Assembly: GCA_029204045.2 (NCBI GenBank)
Contig: CM055063.1
Location: 31,296,810 to 31,360,809 of the forward strand
Length of the DNA: 64,000 bases
Direction: 5' to 3'
DNA from: Tillandsia leiboldiana
Lineage: Eukaryota > Streptophyta > Magnoliopsida > Poales > Bromeliaceae
The stretch's first letter is position 1. Each line of letters opens with the position of its first letter. A program made the position numbers and the translations under genes. Positions 10,646-22,272 of the stretch are shown here, one piece after another. The notes beneath the pieces are model-generated. The model searched no databases and was not told where the DNA came from. It saw only the letters and a list, made by a program, of their open reading frames with translations.

Positions 10646-13221
10646 GCCCCCTTTGGCCTGCGATTTGGAGCTTTTCCCGAGCTCTTCTCCTGCTGAGCCC
10701 TGAAGGAAAGATGAACATCATCTTGTGCTCTATCTTCTGAGGAAGTTTCAGGATTTTTGGTGGCACACACTTCGAGGTTGGCATTTTTCCGGCGCGCTGC
10801 GTCGCACTTTCCTTATTTGCCCTTTTCGTCGCATTTCGGTCCGAGGACTCCCCTAGCCTTCTCCGACCTCCGTTTTCGACGATTCTCGCGTTGATGTGTT
10901 CCTGAGAGGTAGGGCTTTGTTTTTTGTGTTGATCATTTCTTCGTATTCTGGACTTTTGGCACGGTTCCCGAGGCACTATTGATCCCTTATTTGCTATGTA
11001 CTGTTTTGGACAGCATTGGAGTATTTTGCCGATATCTTCGCACCCGGACATCGGATTGAGGCGTGCCAATATTCGATTTCTATCTACGCGTCACGAGGAA
11101 CATCATCGTATTTTTCTTGGAATTTTCTGAGTTTTCTTCGAAGGTGAAAATCCCACTTTTTCAGAGCAAAGTTTTACAGATTTTTGTACTTGGGATTATT
11201 GAGGTAGTCACCTTGTTGATATTGTAACTTGACCTACGAAACTCGGATTGGGACGTGCAGGTACTCGTTTCGATGGGCTCGACGAGACGATCGCAGTGGT
11301 ATTTTTGTTGGATTTTTTAGAGTTCCTTTTATAGGTGGAAATTAAGCATCTTTTTAGCTGAAATTTTGGGGAATTGTGAATGGTAGTGGAACCGTTGTTT
11401 AAATAGTTATCGGTCGGTGTGTTTGCAGGATTATTTGCATTCCTTGTATTGTGGGGTGATTGTTGGAGACTGTGGATTTTTGGCAGCGAGGGATCTTGTT
11501 TTACTGTTGTGCACACTTCTCGAGGTGGGTGGTTGTTGTATCCCTCTCTTTTGGTATGCTCAATAGGAATATCAGAATAGCCCGATGTTAGAAATTGTTG
11601 ATCAAATATTGATAACCTTGCATGCAAAAATGGACCACATAATTGATAGCCTATCCATGTGATTGAGACAATGGTATTGGAACTTGATCGTTATGCCAGA
11701 ATCACTCCTGTTAAAGTATTTACTTATGTAGAACATCATGATCAGTTGTATGTTAGTACTTAGTGATTATGCAAAAAGGGATCATCACTTTGAGACATTG
11801 GTATTGGAGTTCATTGTTATATCATGTTATCCATGGGAATAGATTAGTATATTGGGACATTATGATGTATTATATGTGAGTGCATTGGTGGACGCTTTTC
11901 CTTCTATTCTAGATGAGGACATTTGCATGCTTGTATGGACATCTAGATAGGCCACATTTTTCTGCTACACTATCATGCTGGAATTGACTTAGGAGAAACC
12001 TTTTTATTATTCTTTTCTCCTTTCATTTGAGGCATTGGGGTATTGCTCAGGTTGAGCAGGGTTGTAGGATAGTGTAGCCGGGTTTGTTGAGTGGGTTCGT
12101 CATACTAGATTGGGGTTTTGGGTTATTGCGACAACCGCGGGCATTGGGCGGTTGACCGAATGTTTACTTATGCATCAGATTGGGGATAGGATTCCTCTAG
12201 TGGATGGAGTTTCCCACTTATTGATTATCATCACATTGATTGGGGGTTCGGGTTATCTTTAGTGGAGGGTTTTTCCCACTTTGATCATTGTCATGATCCA
12301 GTCCTGCTATACGGTGATACTCGATACAGAGATACTTGTGATACTGATTACAGAGTTACTTTACTCGTGTGGGTCGCTCCCCTCGAGTGCCACTCCGGAG
12401 GTAGGCCTCAGACCGAGCCATGTGTGCAGGTCTGATACTCATTTTGGGATACGAGCCTTGTGTTCCGATCCCGCGGATTCGAGCTGTGTGTGCAGATTCC
12501 GCTACTCAGATCTTGAGTTCGACAACAGAGCAGGAAGTGCCAGTTTTTACTGGTGATTAGATTGGGTTATTCGGTCAGATACTTACACTGATGCATTCGT
12601 ATAGTTTCCTTTTCAGACTCTGCATTTAGAGGCATATTAGTGGTAGCTTACCTTTATCGGCCATTTTATTAGCTTACCACCTTACTCCTTTTCTTTTGCC
12701 TCTGGTAGACCTAGTGGGCATGTCAGAGTTGAGGCTTAACCCACTAGGGGAGGCTGCTATTTCTATAGTAGTTCTAACCCCCATCGTCCTTTTCTTTGTT
12801 TTTCCCTTTGTTTTGCAGAGTCTTCTGCGGGAGTTGCTGGGTCGTCAGCAACTGATCGAGGTAAGAGGATGGCGGACTAGATAGAGAGTCCACCCGACAG
12901 TAGCTAGCTGGACTTTGGTTGTACCCTTCTCTCCTCAGACAGTTTTTGTTGTACTCTCTTTTGAGGTCTGGCTTTAGCCAGCTGGTTGTATATTTATGGT
13001 GAGTTGGGAGAGTACTTGTATTTATTTACAGTCGTTCTTTACTTTATTTCCAGCTTTGGTCTGAGATGTTGTAGTTTTTAGCCCAGCTCTGATTTTATGC
13101 TCTATTATTATTATCTCTTATATCTGAGCAGGTTACCGACGCTTCGTGTACGCGGGAAATACCGTGTGCACGGCGGATCTGTAGACGGGCCCAGGTTCTG
13201 CTTTACACCCGAGGCGTGACA

Positions 13222-13716
13222 GATGCTCTTCGGGTTTCGTTCTCCGCTGAAGGCATTGAACCGCTCTGGTTCCGTCACCACGAGGAGGTCGAGCGAGGAA
13301 AAACCCTAAACGGGAAGCGGCGGTCTAAAACCTTTCTACTAACAAATGAATAAATAATATTAATTTTGCGTGTACGTATGAAACCCTAAGGTGGGATATA
13401 AATAAACGGCGAAAACCCCAACCGATCGTCCGGTGTGCGTGCCCCTAGCACCGACTCAACAACCAGCACGGATTCCGATGCACCGAACCCTTAACGGGTT
13501 CAACTTATTAGGTAGTACCCGTTAACACGAAAAGGCCCGATTTGGGAGATTCGTCCATCGAAATTCGAATCCGATCGCTTTGCCATTCCCCGATGTCCGA
13601 GCTCTATCTAAGAAAAATACCCGTGGTCCAGGCCAGTCTATTGGAGAAAACACGGTGAACAGTTTCCCCTAATTGACCCGCTAATAAGAAAAGGTATTCA
13701 AGGGCATAAGGCATGT
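13222..13716 (-). mobile_element. G2 gypsy LTR, U3 end (copy 2)
   Basis: Second copy of 4222-4717, differing by a small indel and scattered substitutions. On the minus strand the LTR start TGTCACGAC follows the G2 internal end. Confidence 0.7.
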
Positions 13717-13764
13717 CGTGACACTACATCACTCACCACTTAAAAGAAGTTTCATCCTCGAAAC

Positions 13765-14373
13765 TTAACCACTAACCTCGCTAAACAAGACAGGGAAACA
13801 CATATTCAAGTCCGATTCCAAAACCCAAGTAGCTTCCCGCTCCTCAAGATCGCTCCCAAGCACCTTTACGTACGGAAAAGATCGGTTGAGCAACCTCTTG
13901 TCCTCACGTGCCGAAATCCACACCGGGGTGGTTTCGTTGTAACTTAAATCCTCCCGGAGTTCACTTGTCGAAGCGCTGACGATGCGTGATGGGTCGGCGG
14001 GGTATTTCCGAAGCATTGACACGTGGAAGACATTGTGCACCCGGTCGAGGTTACGCGGCAGAGCCCGTCGATACGTCACCGGACCGATGCGTTCCAAGAT
14101 CTTAAACGGTCCAACAACCGCGGGCTCAACCTGCCACGCAAACCGAACCGCTTGATCCCTTTGGAAGGCGAAACTCGGAGCAACACATCCTCCCCGACCT
14201 GAAACTCTAGATACCGACGCCTCCGGTCCGCGTAACTTTTCTGCCGACTCTGGGCGGTCAACAACCGCTGCCTGACAAGGCGCACCCTTGCTTCGGTTTC
14301 CTCCACCAAAAGAATACACCAACCCTACCCACATCCTACTCAGGTCGCAGGGCTCAGCTATACTCGGAACCAA
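13765..14373 (-). pseudogene. G2 integrase C-terminal remnant (copy 2)
   Basis: Same content as copy 1 but open for longer: the integrase tail VHNVFHVSMLRKY, then FPYVKVLGSDLEEREATW. The latter is the weak chromodomain-like end seen in Tekay/Del-type chromoviruses and also in element E. The upstream basic segment is in another frame, showing the same frameshift as copy 1. The protease-to-integrase core is missing, so this is not functional. Confidence 0.8.
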
Positions 14374-15060
14374 GAAGACCCACTAGGTATGGCCTAGGCA
14401 AAACCCACACCCACACTACTTGCGGACGAACTCCGGCGGGTATGCTCCTTGCCGTAGCTCAAGATATCTCTTCCTAATAACCCCCGTCTGATAGGACCGC
14501 TGACACACCTACCACCAACAGCGGATTATCCCTTCCCCGCCAGTCACTTAAATCAACCACGATAAGTATATCGAAAGTGGGGCTCAAGGTTGAGGGATCA
14601 GACCTTTCGAGCCCAAAGATGCTATCGAACTATCTTCCAATGCTCAACATGCCCGTGACCCGAAAAACGGGCAGGGTTCGCTTTTGCGGACCAAACTCGT
14701 GAGTCCCAGTGGCCCCACATCCGGAGGCACACCGGAAACAACAAGCAGTCGATCCACGCAAAAAGGTGGCTGCCCTAGTTAGACCCGAGTGCCACATCGG
14801 AATCCTCGAGCGGGATCCCTTCCAGTTCCAAAAGCAGAAAGCCCTGCCCAAAGTTCGCCGGTCAGGGTGGAACATAACCACATAGTTCGGGGGAAAACCA
14901 ACTAGTGGTCGGAGTGGGCACGTCCCTACAAAAGGTAAGGGAGGAAAAAGGGACTAACTCCTAGTATTAAAGGTAAAGGCGGAGGATAAACGCTGGTGTA
15001 AGGGGTGGGATGCTCCGGTCTCAGACAGGACCCTAGAACGAAAGAACTACCAAAGGTGCA
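14374..15060 (-). mobile_element. G2 internal region, no recognisable coding (copy 2)
   Basis: Nearly identical to 5364-6050. I saw only a few differences in this stretch, far fewer than between the two family 1 LTRs. Confidence 0.5.
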
Positions 15061-15983
15061 TTACCTGTTACTACTCCATACGGGATTGTGCGTCCTCTGC
15101 CCAGTTGTCGCGGGAACTACGGCCGCAGCCCCTGGGCCAGCGGCGCAGTGCGTAGTAGACTTGGTCTCCGGGTTCTTTATGGTCAGCTTTGGTTGGGTCA
15201 CCCTCAACTGGGTCCTCTTCAACTGGGTCATCTTCAACTGGGTCATCTTCAACCGGGTCATCTTCAACTGGATCATCTTTAGCTGGGTCGTCGTGTGGAA
15301 CTTCCTGCGTGCCGATGGGGGCGCTCTTCTCCTTGCGCCGGGGTGCGGTAGGTGAAGTTGCCGGCTTCTAAAGGCAATACGGGCGAAGATGCCCCGGCTT
15401 GCCGCAACCGAAATAATGTCCCCGCCTCCACAGACAAATGGTCACCGAGTGTGCTCCTCCGCAGATGACGCAAGGCTTGTCCCCTGATCCCTGTCCTCTC
15501 GTCGGCGCATTCCGGTTTCCTTGCTTCGTCTTCGGAGGCTTGGAGGGTCTGCTTTCCTTGGGAATACCCTTCCCAGAGCAAGGGTGAGGTCTCTTCTGGC
15601 CCCGGTTGGGCTCACGGTCCTCCTGTCGGGCACGGGCGACGGCCTGTTCCTGCTCTATCCAAGTGGCTCTGTCAACCACCTCTCGAAAGGTGGACATACC
15701 CACTGCTGGGACTACCCGAAAAGTGTCGCTCCCTAGGCCGTCCCCGAAAAGGTGTGCCATATAGGGTCCGCCCCTCCCGCCAAAAGGAGCGCATTCGGTC
15801 ACGCCGATGTCTTGCACCAACGAGTACATGCGTTCCGTGTGGGGTCAACAGTTGCCCGGCCATGTCATGTAGCTGTTGTAGAAGGAGTAGATTCACCGCA
15901 CCAGTCGGGTTAGTCGCATCCATTTCTGCGTTGCTGATCGATGTCCTAGTCCGGCCGTTATCTGTGCACACATAGCAAAACAA
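15061..15983 (-). pseudogene. G2 gag remnant, includes N-terminus (copy 2)
   Basis: This copy keeps the gag start. A likely ATG at about 15923 begins MDATNPTGAVNLLLLQQLHD, and a one-base insertion near 15840 breaks the frame. The C-terminal part resumes at 15829 with the same two zinc-binding segments and DDPVE repeats as copy 1. The capsid core is largely missing relative to element E. The intact 5' part is followed on the minus-strand upstream side by a poly-C run and the primer site, so this is the true 5' end of G2. Confidence 0.75.
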
Positions 15984-16041
15984 GTCAACCCTAAACTTAA
16001 CAGGTTAGTACCACGACCCATGATCCACCAGAGACCCCGTT

Positions 16042-16066
16042 CCCCCCCCCCCCCCCCCCCCCCCCC
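16042..16066. repeat. Poly-C run, 25 nt
   Basis: An uninterrupted C homopolymer in the 5' leader of G2 (G-run in the element's sense). It could be partly an assembly length artefact. Confidence 0.9.
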
Positions 16067-16177
16067 ACATCACTCGCGCTCTACGCACCTATTACTCGAT
16101 TGACGCACTGGTTAGTTGTTAGTGGCATTTCACGCTGTGGATGTTGGACACCGACTAACGTGGTTAAAGGTGATTTT

Positions 16178-16188
16178 CTCTGATACCA
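16178..16188 (-). other. Primer-binding site of G2
   Basis: The minus strand reads TGGTATCAGAG, complementary to the 3' end of initiator methionine tRNA. It lies 7 bp after the LTR end at 16196. Confidence 0.85.
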
Positions 16189-16195
16189 TAAAATC

Positions 16196-16860
16196 TGTCA
16201 CGCCCCGGAGGTTTAAATAAGCGAAAAACGTGAAAATATTTATTTTTGAAATAAACTTAACTCTCCGGTACATGCCAGACCCGCCACATATACACATTAA
16301 CCCCACGCACGGAGTCTCCTTTGTATATGCACGGCGTCGCGATTACGAACATACACTTTAACCACGAAGTTCAAACAGTCGGGCAAAGAAGAGAGGTAAA
16401 CCTATTTAACAAGTAAAGCGACCACCGATATTTTGAAAGGATAAATCCATGTGTTTTGTAAAAGAAACGGTATCCACACGACACCCCAAGATTTAATAAA
16501 ACGTTTTCGCAAACTTTCACATGATTCGAAAGAGGTGGCCGAAGCAGTGACTAATAAGTAAAGATAACCATTCACGAGACAACATAGTTCCAATCCAACA
16601 TCAACAAAAAGTAGCGCACACACACAACTAACTAACCACGAAAAGAAGCATAAGTCAAGAAGGGTCACCAGCCCCAAACGAGGCTAAACTCCCAAATGTG
16701 CAGCCTCACCGTCGTCCCTGACCCCGAACCGAACCTATCACAAAGTGGGAATTAGTGACAAGAGTAAACACTGAGAAACTGTAAGAGATGCTAGGAAAGT
16801 ACGAGAACTAAGAAAAATAAGTAAACCAAACCGTAACCCTGAGCATCCACAACCCCAACA
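16196..16860 (-). mobile_element. G2 5' LTR, truncated
   Basis: On the minus strand this is the LTR 3' portion ending GGGGCGTGACA at 16196, next to the PBS. It is cut off near 16860 by the copia element. The U3 part seen at 13222-13716 is not present, so the two G2 LTR pieces do not overlap and cannot be compared for age. Confidence 0.65.
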
Positions 16861-16876
16861 TGCTACTCAATGAATT

Positions 16877-18060
16877 TCACCAAAATCCCAGCACAAAACC
16901 GCCATGTCTGTCCAAGGACCTCAGGCAAAAGAAGTCATCCCGCTCAAAACCTGGTGAAGTTGTGGACGCGTGGAATGCTGTGGCGTTGTTATCCTCATCA
17001 CTGGAAGATGACTCATTGGAAGTGGAAGTGTCATCCCATGTAACGGCTTGCATAGCCTTCTTCTTTGACGGATTCTTGTTGGGACACTCTGTTGAGATAT
17101 GACCATAACCTCGGCATTTAAAACACTGGATTTGTCCCTCAGAGTTCTTCTTGTCTTTTGAAGAACTCTCTTGCTTTCTTGACTTAAAGCTTGAAGATCC
17201 TTTGCCTTTCTTGGACTTAACGAAGGATGAGGATTTACTTGAATTTCCCCTTCGAAAGCTTCGGCAAAATTTTCTCGTCAAGAGTGCAAGTTGTTTCTCG
17301 AATTCCTCCATGGATAGATTATCATCAGCGTTTGAGGAGGATGAATCCGCGTCTTCTTCTTTTGTTGATTTCAATGCAAAACCTGAAGAATTAGAAGAAG
17401 AGGAAGTCTTTCCAGAAGAATAGTTAGTAGGAAAAGTCATTTCATAAGTTTGAAATGCACCAACTAATTCTTCTACCTTGATTTCGTCCGGGTGTTTTAC
17501 TGTTTCAATGGCTGCGACCTTAGGGCGAAATCTTTCAGAAAGAGTTCTCAAAATCTTTCTTACAACTTTAGATTCTAGAATTTCTCTCCCAAGTTAGCAC
17601 ATGTATTAACGATATCTTGCAATCGTGTGTAATAATCTGTGAACGATTCATTTTCTGCCATAAAAATAGAGTCAAATTTGCTCGTAAGCATTTGTAGTTT
17701 TTGAATCTTCACTAAACTTGTTCCCTCATGTGTAACTTGTAGAGTATCCCAGATTTCTTTTGCAGTCTCACATACCGAGACGCGAGAAAACTCGGTTTGC
17801 GACAAAGCATAAAAATAAGGCATTAATTCCTTTGCCATTGTAAGAAGATGCATCAATTTCTTCCTTAGTCCACTTCGACCAAGGTTTGATGGTGACAACA
17901 TCAACAATAATCTCAGTAGGATTTGTCCATCCAAACTCAATTGATTGCCAAACCCGTTCATCGATGGAAATTAAAAACGCTCTCATGCGTACTTTCCAAT
18001 ATGCATAATTTGTTCCATCGAAGAACGGTGGTCTATTGATGTTTCCACCTTCAACCATTA
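16877..18060 (-). pseudogene. Copia gag (Sirevirus-like), broken
   Basis: The minus strand reads from ATG at about 18058 (MVEGGNINRPPFFDGTNYAY, the typical copia Gag start) through the UBN2-like domain with ETAKEIWDTLQ to a zinc knuckle, CFKCRGYGHISTEC (about 17114-17076). A Ser/Asp-rich stretch follows. It needs at least two frame changes (near 17850 and 17570) and stops before protease. Gag sequence and LTR structure fit the Sirevirus/Maximus branch of Ty1/copia, which I infer by resemblance. Downstream pol is missing; the element is truncated near 16870 against the G2 LTR. Confidence 0.85.
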
Positions 18061-18078
18061 TTTACAACCCTATTCCCG

Positions 18079-18091
18079 CTCCGATACCACT
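18079..18091 (-). other. Primer-binding site of copia element
   Basis: The minus strand reads TGGTATCGGAGC just after the LTR end at 18092. This matches initiator Met tRNA with one mismatch. Confidence 0.85.
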
Positions 18092-19387
18092 TGTGGGTTA
18101 TGAATAATATGGATCTGAATAGGAAAAAAACCACCTAGAGGGGGGGATGAATAGGTAAAAATAATAAACACACCAAATCGTTGCGTAAAAAATAACCCAA
18201 TACGAAAAATAAATAAAGTACGCAAGATTTACGTGGAAAACTCCGTCACAGGAGTAAAAAACCACGGGACCGATAACACGGCGAAATCCACTAAGATTAA
18301 ACACGTACAAGGTGATTTACCGTAACCCTATGACTCAACCTTTTCCATACGCTCCTAGTTGATCTCCTCCGCTCGCTCCGAACGCTCCTCGAATCCACGA
18401 TTTGCGTCCCAACGCCAAATCCACGACGTTCAACGTTGAATCCACGACGTCCAACCGAATCCACGGTCTTCACCAATGCGGCACGTCTCGATCACACGAA
18501 CGCGCCTCACTCCGAATCCACGAGAGCGGTAGCACCTTGAATCCACAAGGCCACGCGAATCCTCGCGCCGATTTTTGATAAAATCGTTGTTTTTGTTTGG
18601 TGATGATCCTCCGAATACTTAGGTCAAAGATAGATAAGGAAATACCATCTAAGTATTCTTCAATTTGATTCTACAAGAAATAGGAGTTTGGAAACCCTAG
18701 AATCAAATTGATCAATATAGATGAAGAAACATGAATTTAATTGTGTTTTCCTTTCTTCTCTATATTTGTGGATGTTTATCCTATGGTTTTTTATAACCGG
18801 GATTATTTTGGATTTGATCCTTTTTCGGATATATTGATTTTTCTAAAAGATGAAAGATAGGGTCTATTTATATGTTAGAAACCTTTGGAACGAGATAAGC
18901 ATCAAAAACTGACTTAACAGAATTTTTCCCGCGTGGCGGTCCGGACTGGATTTGGCTAATCCAGACTGTCATCTTTTTTCATCAATTTTCCTGAAAAAAT
19001 AGTTCGGGGTCCGGACTGGAATTTCCTGATCCGGACTGTTCGTGTGATTTCAGCAAACACATGGTTCGGGGTCCGGACTGAACAGGGGATGGTCCGGACT
19101 GGAATTACGCATGAACTAAACTATGTTCGGGGTCCGGACTAGAATGGTCTGATCCGGATCCTGAACATCCAAGTTGTCCAGTTTTTAATTTTTATGCACT
19201 GAAAACTTATCCAAGTGTTTCTAAACTACACAAATGTATTCGGATTACCAAAATTATTTAGTTAAACGTACCTGATCATTCTGAATCCATTTTTCTTGAG
19301 ATTGGTGTATATGATCCACAATTCTTCATCTTCAATCTTCAAGACTTTTACCACTTCACGAAATACGCCAAAACAAAATCCTTAACA
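18092..19387 (-). mobile_element. Copia 5' LTR, 1296 bp
   Basis: On the minus strand it starts TGTTAAGGATTTTG (19387) and ends CATAACCCACA (18092). The same LTR family is on the plus strand at 36722-37994 and 63471-64000. Its U3 holds several TCCGGA palindromes, in CAGTCCGGACCCCGAAC-like units at about 18930-19170. Confidence 0.92.
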
Positions 19388-21211
19388 CTTCGTCTCCAGA
19401 ACCGGTGGACAGTTCTCTAATTCTATTTGATAGAATGCATGCATGTTTAATGTACCAATGTATGGTTGAGGGGTAAGCTTAGAAATGGTATTGTATGGGA
19501 AATTGTAAGATAAATATTCATGTTAGGTTTTATGAGAACTTGCATGATTTGGATATTCATGATTATGATTAATGAAAGCTTACCCAAGGGAAGTGTTACC
19601 TTATGTGATTGATAGCATGCATAATTAATGTACAACCAATAGGATTGAGATGTAAGCATGAGAATGGCCTAGATTATGTGGGATTGATATACTATTGTAG
19701 TGATGTATTAGCATGCCATGTTAGCAGATAGCCTTTCATGAGGATTGATTATTCCAGGGGACAGGATGATATATCTATGTGCGAGTACTACTCTGAGGAG
19801 TTATTATGGATCATGGATTATGGACAGGTGTAGTTCATTAGTGATTTTGGCATGTTGGTTATACCTATGTGGAGCCACTAGTTGATATACTCTCTTTCTT
19901 CTATCTTCCTTGAGGACACTTGCATGCTTGTATGGACATCTAGATAGGCCATCTTTTACTGCTACACTATCATGTTGGGACTTGACTTAGGAGAAACCAT
20001 GTTTGCTTCTTTTCTCCTTTTTAGTCAGACTTGTGTTTCATGTTGCTTGGGTTCGAGCAGGGGTTTGGGATAGTGTAGTAGAGACTTTGTGTCTAGGGCA
20101 GGTTGGACTTGATTGTTGGTGTGGGATGTTCCGGCAACCACGAACTTTGGGTGGTTGACCGGGTGTTGGTTGTTGTACCAGATTGTGGACTTGTGGGGTA
20201 CTGCGGCGACCGCGAACATTGGGCGGTTGACCGGATGTTTACTTGTGCATCAGATTGGGGATTGGGTTTTCTTTAGTAGACGGATTCTCCCACTTCGATC
20301 AGAGTCGTGATCCAGTCCTACTATATTGAGATACTTGTGACATAGTTACTATACTCGTGTGGGTCGCTCCCCTCGAGTGCCACTCCGGAGTAGGCGATTT
20401 TACACAGCGGCCAGTGAGTACCCGACATTGAGTACCGGTCAGTGAGTGTCGATCTATTAGCAAATACTTGATACAGTTTGAGCAGGCAGTGCTAGATTTT
20501 ACTGGTCCATTGATTGGGTTTATTCAGGTAGATACTTTTATTGTTGCACTCGTGCCTGGGGGCTGAGTGGAGTTTGGTAGCTGTGATTAGATCAGTGCTA
20601 GTGTTGTTGGGAGTCGTTTGGGTTGACGGTGGTCCTGGGTCATTGGGAGTACTTCGACCTTTGTGCGAGATGCTTGAGGATTCTGAGTCTATCCGTTCTG
20701 AGAGAGAGCGTGGATTTCGACTATAGCCTGCATGTGTCATTATTCGATAGCGAGTTAGTCCGATTGGACACCCTACATTGATATACTAGGGAGGCGCAGG
20801 CTTGACTGGGCCAGATGTGGCAGTCAGCTCGATTAGGTCGATTGAGCACCTCGTGTGTGAGGGTTTGCATATCTTTCATCGGTTTTTTCCATTGAGCATT
20901 TAGATAGAGGCATGGTAGCTGTTGAGTATCTCCAGCTTTTCTTTTCAGTCTTTACTGCATCGTTATCTTATGCCTCTAGTAGACTTGGTGGGCAGATCGT
21001 CGGGCCTAATGGCGGTACCCACTGAGAACTACGTGTTGGTGTAGTTCTCACACCCGTTGGGGGTTTTTCCCCTCCTTTTTCTTTCCTCCCCTTTGTTTTG
21101 CAGAGTCATTGCAGGAGTTGCTGATTCTGCTGTTGCTGGTCGAGGCGAGGGAGTCGCAAGCTAGATCCCTACCTGTCTTTGGAGAGTAGCTGTACCCCCA
21201 CATTGGAGATT
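19388..21211 (+). mobile_element. Gypsy LTR H, left part
   Basis: It aligns block by block with the solo LTR at 49464-53528 from about 51210 onward, so it is the 3' half of a related gypsy LTR cut by the copia element at its left. It contains the hairpin GAGAACTAC-N8-GTAGTTCTC (21024-21049). Element E starts at 21212, and 20073-21211 is repeated at 33207-34345. Confidence 0.85.
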
Positions 21212-21892
21212 TGTAGGACCCCTGAACCCCCTTGCAGCTTTTTCCCATGAATCCACTGTGCAAACACCTGTTGATGGTGTATCTGGCCCATGGTGCATCA
21301 AAGGGATGCCACAGATGGACCCTGTGAGCTTTGGTTGGCTGTATTGGCCTTCGGCTGCTTTTGCCGAATTTTAGGAAAGGAATTTGGCCAAATAGAGGGT
21401 GGAGTTGGATTCAGCGCGGAAAAACGCTTGAGAATGGCTTTTTGTTTGCCTAATTCTGAGTCCGGATGCCCAAAAGCGGGCTCCCGGAAGTTTGGGCAGT
21501 TTTTGGTGTTTGCGGGAGCCTCCGGCAAATTTTAGAGGCGGATTTTGGCGAAATGGACACCGTTTTTGGAATCAGCGCGCGAAAACGGTCAAGATGGGCT
21601 TTTTACTTGATGTTTTTGGGCTGCGGTTACTGTTCACGCCGGAACAGTGTTTCCGGCGATCGCCGGCGGCGGCGGGCAGCGCCGGCGGGCGGCGGCGCAG
21701 CCTCGGGCAGGCGGCAGGCGGCGGCACAGGGCGCGGACAGGGCGCGGGCAGGCGCCCGGGAGCGCGGGCAGGCGCGCGGTCCACCGCGGAGGTCGTGCGC
21801 CGGGGGCGGGCCACGTGGCGCTTTCCGGTTGGCGGGTGCTGCAGACGCGGTCCACGGAATTTGGTCCGGGTGCACGGTGGACCGGGTGGACA

Positions 21893-21911
21893 CGTGGCGT
21901 GAGGTGATTGG
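21893..21911 (-). promoter_or_regulatory. ERSE-I-type element in E 5' LTR
   Basis: Exact CGTGG-N9-ATTGG, that is CCAAT-N9-CCACG on the minus strand, about 355 bp upstream of the TATA box. A near match, CGTGG-N9-GTTGG, lies at 21814-21832. Confidence 0.55.
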
Positions 21912-22209
21912 TTCGGTGCTGTGCTCCCGGTCCACACAACCGGTGGAGTTGGTGACCGGGGCAGGTGGCCGTACGGCGGGGCAGGTGGCCGTACGGCCCG
22001 GGTCAGCCGCGACGTGCGCGGTCCACGGCGCGACGTGCGTGGTGCACGGGTTGCCGGGCCACGTGTCGCCTTGCCATTCGCTGGCGCAGGTGCACCGGGT
22101 GCAGTGGGGGCCCAGGGGAGTAGTGGGCTGGACTGTGTGGTGGACCGGGCCGCACTGTGCGCGCCCGAAAGTGGTGGGCCGGGCCGCACTGTGCGCGCCC
22201 GGAAATTTC

Positions 22210-22272
22210 CGGGCGCCCGAAAATCGGGACTTAATGGGAATTATCCCAATTGTTTTCCTCAGCCTATTTAAA
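22210..22272 (+). promoter_or_regulatory. E 5' LTR core promoter
   Basis: Palindrome CGGGCGCCCG (22210-22219) and TATTTAAA box (22265-22272). This would drive the genomic RNA, with transcription starting roughly 30 bp downstream. Confidence 0.65.

Larger units (their letters stand above)
9782..13221 (+). mobile_element. 3' LTR of the decayed family 1 element, 3440 bp
   Basis: It starts TGTGAGGACCCGG directly after the polypurine tract and ends GTGACA. The next five bases, GATGC, differ by one base from the GGTGC duplication of the solo LTR. The downstream flank is the same G2 sequence, so both LTRs descend from one insertion. The U3 has an exact ERSE-I at 10362-10380, CGGGCGCCCG at 10583-10592 and TATAAATA at 10638-10645. 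Confidence 0.92.
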
